Positions 1-7,867 of a stretch of 64,000 nucleotides of DNA are shown here, in pieces. The notes under the pieces are model-generated. The model saw only the letters and a program-made list of their open reading frames with translations. It was not told the DNA's origin and made no database searches. The stretch is from Atribacter laminatus (GTDB lineage Bacteria > Atribacterota > Atribacteria > Atribacterales > Atribacteraceae). The DNA lies in contig NZ_CP065383.1 in the NCBI RefSeq assembly GCF_015775515.1, positions 310,001-374,000 of the forward strand. The letters run 5' to 3'. Positions within the stretch are counted from its first letter, which is position 1. Every line of letters starts with the position of its first letter. The translations under genes and the position numbers were made by a program.

Positions 1-1312
1 CTCCTCGAGTTGGGCAGTCCAATATTAAAATCTCGCATTCTCGCATCAGCCATTTCACTAAACTGACTTTTTGTCTATTTCCACCACTGAGACCAATGCA
101 AAACTGATTAATATTGGCGGTTTTTATGCTTAACTCTTTAACTCCCTTTTCAGCAAAGGTTACTTCATCTTTGGGACTAATAAATGAACTTTTTCGCTTA
201 ATTCGATCTAAAGAAACCAGAGTAATATTATCTTTCACGCTTGCCAGCAACATAACCCCTTCAGAGTCCCGGTCTCGAGGGAGGTATGCTATTCCCTGAT
301 TTATAGATTCAACTGGCGAGTGATTTTTTAAATACTTATTTTTTTCTGGTAAATAGATTGTTCCAGTATCAGTTTTTAATAATCCAAATATAGCTTTCCC
401 TAACTGGGACATACCACATCCACTTAATCCACCTAAACATAATATTTCACCTTCATGCAATGAAAACGAAATATCATGAAATGCATCTTTCGAACTTAAA
501 TTTTCGACCTTCAACACAACTTTTTCTTTATTAAAGGTTGCTTGATTATCCTCACGATAATAATTAGATTTCAGTTCCCGACCCACCATCATTTTCTTTA
601 AATCATCTTCGGTACGGTTATTCGAATCGATATTATCTATTATTTCTCCATCTCTCATGATGGTAATTGTATCGGTAACTTCTACAACTTCTGAAATGGT
701 ATGAGAGATATATATAATTGAAACACCTTCGTTTTTAACTTTTCTAATTACATCCCATAATAAATTTTTGTTATCCCGAGAAAAAGCATCTGCTGTTTCA
801 TCTAATATTAATATTTCAGGATTTTGATATAAGGCCTTTATTATTTCTATTAATTTTTTATCTTCAAATGAATAGTTTAAAATTTTTTCTTCTACTTTAA
901 ATTTCTTATCTTTTAGTATTTTATAAATCATTTGATTGGCAGCTTCATTTATTTCTTTCACCTTTATAAAACCATTCACAGTAAAATCTTTTTCTCTTCC
1001 GAGCAATAAATTATTTGCTATCGATAAATCTTCAATCAATCCACTTTCTTGAGTCACGATGGCAATTTTATTTTTGAAAGCATCCTGAATTTGTTTTGGG
1101 TTATACTCTTTCCCTTCCTTGAGCATCTTCCCGCCATCTTTTAAAACAATCCCTGCTATTATCATTGCCAAGGTAGATTTTCCGGATCCATTTTCTCCAA
1201 TTAATCCCCTTATTTCTCCCCTTTGCAAACTAAAATCAACATTATTTAACGCCCTCACCGGGCCAAAACTTTTACTCACATTGATTGTTTGAAATAAAAT
1301 ATTTTCATCCAT
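1..1312 (-). CDS. Sugar ABC importer ATPase, two-domain (partial, C-terminus off window)
   Basis: Cytoplasmic ATPase of a ribose/galactose-type importer with two fused nucleotide-binding domains. The reading frame is open from ATG at 1312 to base 2; the C-terminal part lies outside the window. Domain 1 has a Walker A motif (GENGSGKST) and a Walker B (ILILDE), but the place of the LSGGQ signature holds NYSFEDKK. Domain 2 has GLSGCGMSQ instead of a Walker A with GKS/T, a good signature (LSGGNRQK), and LDCPTRG, where Cys replaces the catalytic Glu. From memory this degenerate pattern marks a subfamily of Firmicutes-type sugar ATPases, so it need not mean decay. It starts 24 bases after the permease gene and shares its operon. 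The substrate cannot be read from the sequence. Confidence 0.88.
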   Translation of the reverse strand, partial: MDENILFQTINVSKSFGPVRALNNVDFSLQRGEIRGLIGENGSGKSTLAMIIAGIVLKDGGKMLKEGKEYNPKQIQDAFKNKIAIVTQESGLIEDLSIANNLLLGREKDFTVNGFIKVKEINEAANQMIYKILKDKKFKVEEKILNYSFEDKKLIEIIKALYQNPEILILDETADAFSRDNKNLLWDVIRKVKNEGVSIIYISHTISEVVEVTDTITIMRDGEIIDNIDSNNRTEDDLKKMMVGRELKSNYYREDNQATFNKEKVVLKVENLSSKDAFHDISFSLHEGEILCLGGLSGCGMSQLGKAIFGLLKTDTGTIYLPEKNKYLKNHSPVESINQGIAYLPRDRDSEGVMLLASVKDNITLVSLDRIKRKSSFISPKDEVTFAEKGVKELSIKTANINQFCIGLSGGNRQKVSLVKWLMRECEILILDCPTRG

Positions 1313-1336
1313 AGAATCAATTACTACCTCTTTTAT

Positions 1337-2277
1337 TTATTTAACGATTAAAGTATTTTTACTGCTTCCGCGCGGTCCAAATGCCACCACACAAATTAAT
1401 AAAGCGCCCATAACCATTTGCTGGATTGTCGTTGGCAACTTAATAATAATTAATCCATTCATTAATAAATTTATCGTTAATTGCCCAACCACAACTGCAA
1501 TGATTATATTGACCCTTTTACTTATTGCTAAAGCATAAAAAAACCTGTCAGTGCAGGAAATACTAATAATAAGCTGGTCAGACCAATTTGAGGTTGTACA
1601 AAGCGCCCATAACTTTGGTAAAATACCCCTCCAATTCCTCCAAAAATCGCACAGATTAAAAAACCTATCAACTTCATCCTTTCAACATTGACTCCGGCAT
1701 TTTTGGCGATTTTTTCCGAACTTCCTATGGTTTGAATATGCAAACCAATAATGGTTCGATTATATAGAAAATAGGCAATGACCCCACCAATGATCCAAAT
1801 TATTAAATTATAGGGTGCGTGAGATAAGAGACCTAATCCATCAGGAAGGTATAAACCTCTGCCCTTAGACATAACGCTCGATAAAATTTCATATATCATT
1901 ACTAATCCTATAGTTAGAATAACTGAGGGTACTTTAAACAATAAAAAACTAAATCCGTTTATTGCTCCAACGATGAGCCCAGTTAAAATTCCTCCGAATA
2001 AAAGTCCAATATATCCGAATTTTATCGCCAGTAGAGTGCTAACCATAGAGGCTAAAATTATGGTTACCCCAGGTGTCATATCATAACTTCCCATTATCAT
2101 TACAAAACAAATTCCCCACACAACAAAAGAAGGAGCAACTGATTGTTGAACAATATTAAAAAAATTTATATAAGAAAAAAATCTATTTCCACCAAATATT
2201 GTAAAAAATACAACTAACAAAACTGGTAGGCCAATGATTGAAATAATAAAATTAAAATCAATTTTTTTGTTTAGCAT
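1337..2277 (-). pseudogene. Sugar ABC importer permease, frameshifted
   Basis: Inner-membrane permease of the ribose-type importer (BPD_transp_2 family). It starts at ATG 2277 after GAAGGAA. The first frame gives 249 residues of hydrophobic permease with the conserved GSYDMTPG and AGVNVERMK regions and stops at 1528. The missing C-terminal helices continue in another frame (LAISKRVNIII..., ending at TAA 1337-1339). Adding one base to the seven-A run at 1537-1543 restores one frame of about 313 residues, the usual family length. The break could be a sequencing or assembly indel, a real mutation, or slippage at the homopolymer. All expected parts are present on both sides, so decay is not advanced. 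It lies between the binding-protein and ATPase genes. Confidence 0.8.
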
Positions 2278-2334
2278 ATTATTTCCTTCAGTTAATCAGT
2301 CAGAAATTAATTTTATAAATTGATCTTTTTTTAT

Positions 2335-2372
2335 AATTTAGGTGGAAGGATATCAATCCTTCCACCTAAATT
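2335..2372. promoter_or_regulatory. Perfect 17-bp stem-loop between binding-protein and permease genes
   Basis: Arms 2335-2351 and 2356-2372 are exact inverted complements with the four-base loop ATCA. No clean U-tract follows on either strand, so it is not a classic intrinsic terminator. In binding-protein-dependent importers such hairpins commonly stabilise the upstream mRNA or attenuate read-through, giving more binding protein than membrane subunits. That role is inferred here from position. Confidence 0.75.
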
Positions 2373-2385
2373 TCAACTTTTTCAA

Positions 2386-3537
2386 TTATTGAAAATCAAT
2401 TCCCATGTCTATGTATTTTGGCGGGAATGCTATGCCTTCTTCTTTTTCTTTCATTCTTTGCTGATAAATAGATTCAATACTAATGCTTTTTGCAATTTCT
2501 TTAAACTTGTCCATATTCATTTCCGGATTGAATTTTACTACCAAGCTTTTTATTTCATCTTCGGTCAGAATTGGCCTTTCAATAAACCAATCTCTATATT
2601 TTTGTGCAGCATCCGCTGAATCGATTTGGAACATATCAACTTCAACATCATCAGTGTTAGAACCTAAAGGATTACCAGTTAAAACGTTATAAGCCCTTAT
2701 TAGAGAGAGACCACAGCTAATCCAGTGACCACCAGAAACTGCAGCTGCACTTCCCTCTTTTATGTTGTCAAGAACACTAAGTGAAAAATCCGTACCAGTA
2801 ACAAATATTTTACCAACTTTATTTAATCTCTTAACTGCTTCAATAGCTCCCATAGTATATGGTCCACCAGTTCCGTAAACACAATCAACTTCTGGATGGG
2901 CTGCTATTAATGACTCCAAAGCTTTTGCCGATTCTTCAGCAGTATACAAATCCCATTGAGTTGCCAGTACTGTTCCTCCACCTTTTTCAAATGCTTCTTT
3001 AAATGCTTCTGCCCTTACTTGGTGGACGGTACCATGTTCTGCACTTAGAACAACAGCATTTTTACACCCTTTTTTTAATAATACTTCGGCATTTTGATAT
3101 CCGGGAACCTTATTATCTGCGGCAATATTTCCAATATAATACGGATTTTTATAGAGTTCATTTTTTATCTGCTGAGGTATATCTTGATCGTAGGTTCCAT
3201 AATAGATTTTTGCATTTCCTAAAATTTCTGCACATTTTGGAGTTATAGTACCAGAGGGAGCCCAGGAAATAACAGCATCAGCCTTACTTGAAATATAGTT
3301 TTCCATATTGTTTATTTCATCTTCCGGGCGTACGTTATGATAGGTTACAACTATCTTACAATTCAGTATATTCGCAATATAATTTGCAAAATTACAAGCT
3401 TGGATAGACCATGGATGGCTACCACCCCAAATTGTAATCCCAATGGTATAATCTGGTTCTGCTGCCATACCTACAGAAAAAATACCGAGTGTTAAAGCGA
3501 TAACCAATATTATTCCTATCTTTTTAATATTTTTCAT
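2386..3537 (-). CDS. Sugar-binding protein of ABC importer (Peripla_BP_4 type)
   Basis: Periplasmic or envelope-anchored solute-binding protein, 383 residues. It has an N-terminal signal peptide (KK, then a hydrophobic stretch ending near VGMAAEP at about residue 27). The mature part begins YTIGITIWGGSHPW and has the two-lobe sugar-binding fold features: ADAVISWAP near residue 90, an ENYISSK region and VTGTDFS near 247. An AAGGAGG-like ribosome site precedes ATG 3537. It is first in the operon, followed by a stem-loop, the permease and the ATPase. The divergent aldolase gene at 4422 suggests a sugar or sugar-acid substrate, which is inference only. Confidence 0.9.
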   Translation of the reverse strand: MKNIKKIGIILVIALTLGIFSVGMAAEPDYTIGITIWGGSHPWSIQACNFANYIANILNCKIVVTYHNVRPEDEINNMENYISSKADAVISWAPSGTITPKCAEILGNAKIYYGTYDQDIPQQIKNELYKNPYYIGNIAADNKVPGYQNAEVLLKKGCKNAVVLSAEHGTVHQVRAEAFKEAFEKGGGTVLATQWDLYTAEESAKALESLIAAHPEVDCVYGTGGPYTMGAIEAVKRLNKVGKIFVTGTDFSLSVLDNIKEGSAAAVSGGHWISCGLSLIRAYNVLTGNPLGSNTDDVEVDMFQIDSADAAQKYRDWFIERPILTEDEIKSLVVKFNPEMNMDKFKEIAKSISIESIYQQRMKEKEEGIAFPPKYIDMGIDFQ

Positions 3538-3625
3538 AAAATGAAATCCTCCTTTAAGTTAATAAAATAATTAAATTTTAAAATCTCAATTCCTTACTTA
3601 GAATTCACCACCTTTCGATTGCAAT

Positions 3626-3654
3626 AATGTAAAAAAATATAGGTTATTATTCAA
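3626..3654 (-). promoter_or_regulatory. Candidate sigma70-type promoter for the importer operon
   Basis: Read on the minus strand: TTGAAT (3654-3649), 17-base spacer, TACATT (3631-3626), about 90 bases upstream of the binding-protein start. The -35 and -10 boxes match the consensus only partly, and chance matches are frequent in DNA this AT-rich. Confidence 0.35.
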
Positions 3655-4362
3655 AATAATCATTTTTTGGATAAAACTTTTTTTACTTCTTTCTTCTTTA
3701 TTATTAGGTATTCTCATCTTAAGGTTCGTTGTTTTTTAAGGACTAATTAATTTTCCGAGTAGTACCAATTTTTTAAAAACCTATATCTTCATTATCATAT
3801 ACGTAAACTATTAATATTGTGAAAACTCAAAGCTTGGCTGATTGTCAATCTTCAATTTATTTTGTTTCGTTTTATATATTGCCACCTTAAAAAACCAATG
3901 TTATAAACAAGCTAACGAAAACTCATTATCTTCTTTGTTAATAGCATGACCTCATTACTAGAGCATTCATTTATTTTTTGAGTTTCCATAAAAAAGATTT
4001 AAAAATAATATTCTAGATTTTTATTCATTTTCATATAGAATAAGATTATGTTTTTGAGATATATTCTTTAAAGTCAAAAATAACGAACACCTAAAAATTT
4101 CTTTATCAATTTTATGAATATCTGTTTCATAGCCATGCTTTTAGAAACGTTAATGAGAGTATTAGTTAAAATGAATACTTTTACATATTGGTAATGATGA
4201 CTTTCAATAAGTTGTTATTATATTCTCTAAAAATTATTTGTTTGTCAAGAATCTCTTCAAAAACTTTTATAAATTTTTTTTAATTATATATCCACAATTA
4301 TGTAATATTAGCAAGTATTTTCAGCTAATATTTGAATTTATCAATTTTTTTTAGATTTTTTT

Positions 4363-4392
4363 TTGTCAATATTATTTTTTAAAATTTGTAAT
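4363..4392 (+). promoter_or_regulatory. Candidate promoter for the aldolase gene
   Basis: TTGTCA at 4363-4368, 18-base spacer, TGTAAT at 4387-4392, 30 bases before the ATG at 4422, with the ribosome site GGGAGG in between. The match is fair, but the surrounding DNA is so AT-rich that confidence is low. Confidence 0.35.
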
Positions 4393-4421
4393 TACCTTTT
4401 AACTAAAAGGGAGGTATTATT

Positions 4422-5063
4422 ATGTATTTTAAAGACCGTTTTGAAACCATTCATTTTATTGAAAGGAAAAAAATCGTAGCTATTATTCGAGCCAAAGAAA
4501 GCGGTTCTTTTTTAGATGCAGTTAAAGCCTTGAAAAAAGGGGGAATTGAATGCATAGAGGTTACGATGACTACTCCTGGAGCTCTTAAAACCTTAGAGGA
4601 AGTACGATCAAAAATCGATGACGTTCTCTTTGGAGCTGGTACTGTCCTTGATCCTGAAACTGCACGTCAAGCCATTTTATCCGGTGCCCAGTTTATCGTT
4701 ACTCCATCTTTGAATCTTGAGGCTATTCGTCTTTCTCACCGTTATGATATCCCTATCATACCTGGAGCTTTCACACCAACTGAGATTCTTAGTGCCTGGG
4801 AAAACGGCGCTGAATGTGTAAAAGTGTTCCCAGCTTCCAACGTAGGTCCCGATTATATTAAAGCAATAAAAGGCCCATTCCCTCAAATTAAAATCTGCCC
4901 AACTGGGGGTATTGGCTTAGATAATATGAAGGCTTTTCTAAAAGCTGGTGCATCCTGTTTGGGAGTAGGTGGGAAGCTGGTCGATGCCAGTTTAATTAAA
5001 AATCAAAAATGGGATGACTTGACTTCGATTGCCAAGGAATACGTTGCCCAATTAAACGACTAA
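4422..5063 (+). CDS. eda: KDPG/KHG aldolase (class I)
   Basis: Bifunctional 2-keto-3-deoxy-6-phosphogluconate / 4-hydroxy-2-oxoglutarate aldolase. It cleaves KDPG to pyruvate and glyceraldehyde 3-phosphate in the cytoplasm (Entner-Doudoroff or uronate breakdown). The 213 residues match the family length and form a TIM barrel. The general-acid Glu is E46 (GIECIEVTM), the Schiff-base Lys is K134 (CVKVFPA), and the phosphate-binding PTGGI and GVGGKLV loops are present. The start has GGGAGG eight bases upstream. It stands alone on the plus strand, divergent from the sugar importer, so it may process what that importer brings in (inference). Confidence 0.93.
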   Translation: MYFKDRFETIHFIERKKIVAIIRAKESGSFLDAVKALKKGGIECIEVTMTTPGALKTLEEVRSKIDDVLFGAGTVLDPETARQAILSGAQFIVTPSLNLEAIRLSHRYDIPIIPGAFTPTEILSAWENGAECVKVFPASNVGPDYIKAIKGPFPQIKICPTGGIGLDNMKAFLKAGASCLGVGGKLVDASLIKNQKWDDLTSIAKEYVAQLND

Positions 5064-5126
5064 TTACCCATCCTTATTAAATTTATATCGTTTTAGTGAG
5101 GATCAAATAAAAATTGTCATTCGTTA

Positions 5127-5415
5127 CTGAATTTGCAGGATAGACGGTCATACTGCTTGCGTAGTACCGGTTGGGGATGAAAATCCAGTTACCCCCCCCT
5201 CACTCTGACCCTCCCACCAAGGGGCGAGGGAAAAACAAGCAAGCTTCCCCTTTAGAAAAGGGGGTAAGGGGGATTTGATTTTTTTACTGTTCCATCATTG
5301 CGAGGAGGACAACCGTTCTTTGGTTGAGCGACGTGGCAATCTCATTTATTATTTTTTTAAACAATAAAAGATGAGATCCTCACGCGGAAAAGCACCGCTC
5401 AGGATGACGGATTAA
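5127..5415. repeat. Cluster of GC-rich imperfect palindromes (dispersed-repeat-like)
   Basis: A non-coding patch unlike the AT-rich surroundings, made of several modules: CCCCTT/AAGGGG arms at 5247-5263; a long imperfect hairpin 5297-5340 with ATTGC/GCAAT ends and a CAACC/GGTTG core; and a third, 5376-5405, with ATCCT/AGGAT ends and a GCGG/CCGC core. Similar modules, one starting with CATTGCGAGG and one containing CTCAGGATGAC, occur as interspersed intergenic repeats in many bacterial genomes (recalled, not searched). Only one copy of each is in this window. Confidence 0.6.
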
Positions 5416-5478
5416 AGAATTCATTTTTAGGTATTTTCAGGATAGATTAAAAAAGTGAGTAGGCTTTGAAAGTCGAGC

Positions 5479-5952
5479 CTACTCATCCCAGAGACCAATT
5501 TTTTGTTTTTGAGCTTCTTTCTCCAGATTTTTAAATCGATCAACATACCGAACGTTGGGAGGAAAAACCACGGTTTTTGCATACCCATTAGCAACCAGCC
5601 ATTCATTAACCATGATTCCATCTTCGGTATAAACATAAGCTAATAAACGACCATACTGATCTCTTTGTTCGACATCGAATTCCAATTTTACTTTTCGATT
5701 CTCAACTATTTTTCGATTGGCCTGAAAGGCTTCCTCAGCAAATTTTTCGGCATTTTTTTTAGAGCTTTGAAATTCTGGAGCGTCAATACCAATGTATCTA
5801 ACCTTTTCTCCATCATTGAGTTCTATGGTGTCTCCATCAATCACTGTTTTTACGATATACTGACCCGTTTCCTGCTGGAAGTAGTTGTACATAATAAAAA
5901 TAATTAAAACCGCCAGCAAAGTGGTTAAGGAATTTTTTTGGACTTTCTTCAT
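5479..5952 (-). CDS. Thermonuclease (SNase) family protein, membrane-anchored or secreted
   Basis: Staphylococcal-nuclease-like phosphodiesterase of 157 residues. An N-terminal hydrophobic helix (about 9-24) acts as signal or anchor, placing the nuclease outside the cytoplasm. The OB-fold catalytic set is visible: DGDT at 39-42, R52 and D57/E60 in VRYIGIDAPE, and R102 in QYGRLLAYVY. The Ca-binding and catalytic arginines are therefore intact, and the tail ends in the usual KIGLW. The ATG shares one base with the stop of the upstream dehydrogenase gene (TAATG), so the two are translationally coupled. The function is probably degradation of external DNA or RNA. Confidence 0.9.
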   Translation of the reverse strand: MKKVQKNSLTTLLAVLIIFIMYNYFQQETGQYIVKTVIDGDTIELNDGEKVRYIGIDAPEFQSSKKNAEKFAEEAFQANRKIVENRKVKLEFDVEQRDQYGRLLAYVYTEDGIMVNEWLVANGYAKTVVFPPNVRYVDRFKNLEKEAQKQKIGLWDE

Positions 5953-6896
5953 TACACTACCCGGTATAGAGGCTCTTCCCCATTAAAAACTCGGATAAGG
6001 TTTTCTGCTGCAATGTTCCCCATCTTTAGGTTCGCCTCTCGAGTATGAGAGGAAATATGGGGAGTGGCGATAACATTAGGAAGTGATAAGAGTGGGTTAT
6101 CAAAGGGAGGCTCATGAGTAAAAACGTCCAAAGCCGCTCCGGCAATACGATTTTCCTTTAAGGAAAGATAGAGAGCTTCTTCATTGATAAGCTCACCACG
6201 GGCAGTATTGATTAGAAAAGCTTCTTTTTTCATTAATGAAAGTAGTTTGTCATTTACCATCTCACGAGTTTCATCAGTAAGAGGTGCGTGGAGAGAGATA
6301 AAATCAGCGTCCTTAAACAAGATTTCGAGCTCGACTTTTTTATAAGGGGATATTTCATCGGTAATAAAAGGATCATAATAGAGTACTTTCATCGCAAAAG
6401 CTTGTGCATACTGAGCAACATTTTTCCCAATTCTTCCAAAACCTACTATACCTATGGTTTTCCCTTCGAGCTCTAATCCAAAGCTGGTTGCCCCCCATTC
6501 TTTATTTTTTACTTGCTCAAAAAAATGAGGAATTTTTCGAGCTAAAATAAGGATGAGAGTAAATGCCATTTCAGCAACCGATATAGAATTGGTACCCGGA
6601 GCATTGGCTACTACAACACTATGTTTTTGGGCAGACTGAAGATCGATGTTATCAACACCAACCCCATGCTTTGAAACCACTTTAAGATTCGGACAGTTGG
6701 TAAAGACAACTTCACCTACCCGATCCATTCCTACTAAGACTCCTTCGGCATCACCAATTAATTCCGACACAATTTTTTCATTCTCTGGATCAGGGTCTTT
6801 CTTAATTTCTACTTGGATTCCAGCTGTTTCTAATAGACGCAATGGATCCTTTGCAGAACGAGCAAAGGATCTGGCAAGAATAACCGCTTTTTTCAA
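5952..6896 (-). CDS. D-2-hydroxyacid dehydrogenase (phosphoglycerate dehydrogenase-like)
   Basis: NAD-dependent dehydrogenase of 314 residues in the D-isomer-specific 2-hydroxyacid family. It contains the nucleotide-binding GKTIGIVGFGRIGKN near residue 146, and the catalytic Arg (NTARGELI), Glu (HEPPFDNP) and His (TPHISSHT). It lacks the C-terminal ACT/ASB regulatory domain of long SerA enzymes. It could therefore be a short 3-phosphoglycerate dehydrogenase or act on glyoxylate, hydroxypyruvate or a sugar acid. TTG is the likely start, with GAGGTGATGG just upstream. It overlaps the nuclease gene and follows the small membrane-protein gene. Confidence 0.88.
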   Translation of the reverse strand: MKKAVILARSFARSAKDPLRLLETAGIQVEIKKDPDPENEKIVSELIGDAEGVLVGMDRVGEVVFTNCPNLKVVSKHGVGVDNIDLQSAQKHSVVVANAPGTNSISVAEMAFTLILILARKIPHFFEQVKNKEWGATSFGLELEGKTIGIVGFGRIGKNVAQYAQAFAMKVLYYDPFITDEISPYKKVELEILFKDADFISLHAPLTDETREMVNDKLLSLMKKEAFLINTARGELINEEALYLSLKENRIAGAALDVFTHEPPFDNPLLSLPNVIATPHISSHTREANLKMGNIAAENLIRVFNGEEPLYRVV

Positions 6897-6921
6897 AGAC
6901 CATCACCTCAAGTTGGATTTT

Positions 6922-7167
6922 CTACTTTCTCACCATCTCCTGATAAAGGGCAAAAGCAACAAATAAATATCCAAACACTCTTAATACAACTAAAAAGTTC
7001 ACCAATCGATCAGGAGAAACAAATAGAGTGACCAAATGGGAAAAACCAAAAATAGCAAAAGCGATTCCTATCAAAAGACTAATAATACTTTTCTTTTCTT
7101 TATATCCCCAATAGCCTAAAAATAAAACGAAAATACTCAGTGCACCGTTAACTAAACCTACAGTCAT
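6922..7167 (-). CDS. Small three-helix membrane protein, unknown
   Basis: An 81-residue hydrophobic protein with three predicted membrane helices (about 5-21, 29-50 and 56-76) separated by a basic loop (YKEKKS) and a short DRL loop. A strong ribosome site (TTTTGGAGG) precedes the ATG. I do not recognise the family. It sits in the run of minus-strand genes between LemA and the hydroxyacid dehydrogenase, 25 bases before the latter's start. No catalytic residues are obvious. Confidence 0.7.
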   Translation of the reverse strand: MTVGLVNGALSIFVLFLGYWGYKEKKSIISLLIGIAFAIFGFSHLVTLFVSPDRLVNFLVVLRVFGYLFVAFALYQEMVRK

Positions 7168-7249
7168 TTTAATATACCTCCAAAATTAGCTTAACCTTGT
7201 TCTTTAGGCTTTTTTATAACTAAATGTTACCCAAAATTGAACAAAAAAA

Positions 7250-7804
7250 TTAAAACTGTACTTTAACCGGTTCCCGTTCTTCACCCTGAGTTTCAAAATA
7301 TTCTCTCTTTTTGTATCCAAACATTCCGGCAAAAACATTCGCTGGAAATTTTTCAATAGACGAATTATACATGAACACAGTATCATTATAGAATTGGCGA
7401 GAATAGGCGATTTTATTTTCGGTTTCACTTAATTCATTCTGTAGCTGCATAAAGTTTTCGTTGGCTTTCAATTCTGGATAGGCTTCTGCAACAGCAAATA
7501 ATTGACGAAGCGCTTGTGTCAGCTGGTTTTCTGCCTGGCTTTTCTCAGCAGGACTCTGCGCAGAAATAGCGACTTGTCGAGCTTTGGCAATATTTTCAAA
7601 GACCTCTTTTTCGTGGGTAGCATACCCTTTTACCGATTCTACCAAATTGGGGATAAGATCATACCGTCGCTTTAGCTGAACATCAACTTGAGCCCAGCTA
7701 TTATCAACTTTGTTTTTAAGTACCACTAAGCGGTTATAGAGCGAAATTAAATAAACAACCACGATCAATATAATTATTCCTATAATCCAACCCAATATTG
7801 ACAC
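7250..7804 (-). CDS. lemA: LemA family protein
   Basis: A 184-residue LemA protein. One N-terminal membrane helix (about 3-23) is followed by long coiled-coil helices with the hallmark stretches VDNSWAQVDVQLKRRYDLIPNL (residues about 37-58), AYPELKAN and ENKIAYSRQFYNDTV. The C-terminal region PANVFAGMFGY is also typical. The helical bundle is thought to sit outside the inner membrane. The exact role is unknown in the family; a link to membrane or outer-membrane stress is reported. The DUF2207 gene lies directly upstream, a pairing common across bacteria that implies a shared function. Confidence 0.95.
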   Translation of the reverse strand: MSILGWIIGIIILIVVVYLISLYNRLVVLKNKVDNSWAQVDVQLKRRYDLIPNLVESVKGYATHEKEVFENIAKARQVAISAQSPAEKSQAENQLTQALRQLFAVAEAYPELKANENFMQLQNELSETENKIAYSRQFYNDTVFMYNSSIEKFPANVFAGMFGYKKREYFETQGEEREPVKVQF

Positions 7805-7867
7805 CTCCTCTAACTCTTTCTTTTTTTGCTTCTTGTTCGTTTTTAATCTACAATTTTGTCATACCGA

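Larger units (their letters stand above)
3538..4421. other. AT-rich intergenic region between divergent importer and aldolase genes
   Basis: About 880 bases, very AT-rich, with stops in all frames and no recognisable gene, tRNA or long repeat. It must hold the divergent control signals for the importer (minus) and the aldolase (plus). Candidate promoters are listed separately. No operator for a named regulator could be identified. Confidence 0.6.

Noticed and set aside
3538-4421. Possible hidden gene or RNA in the 880-base gap
   Set aside because: Stops occur densely in all frames and composition is uniformly AT-rich with no stable structure; no support for a gene.
5427-5636. 69-codon frame overlapping the nuclease gene
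   Set aside because: Same-strand alternative frame of the SNase gene; the nuclease motifs fix the correct frame.
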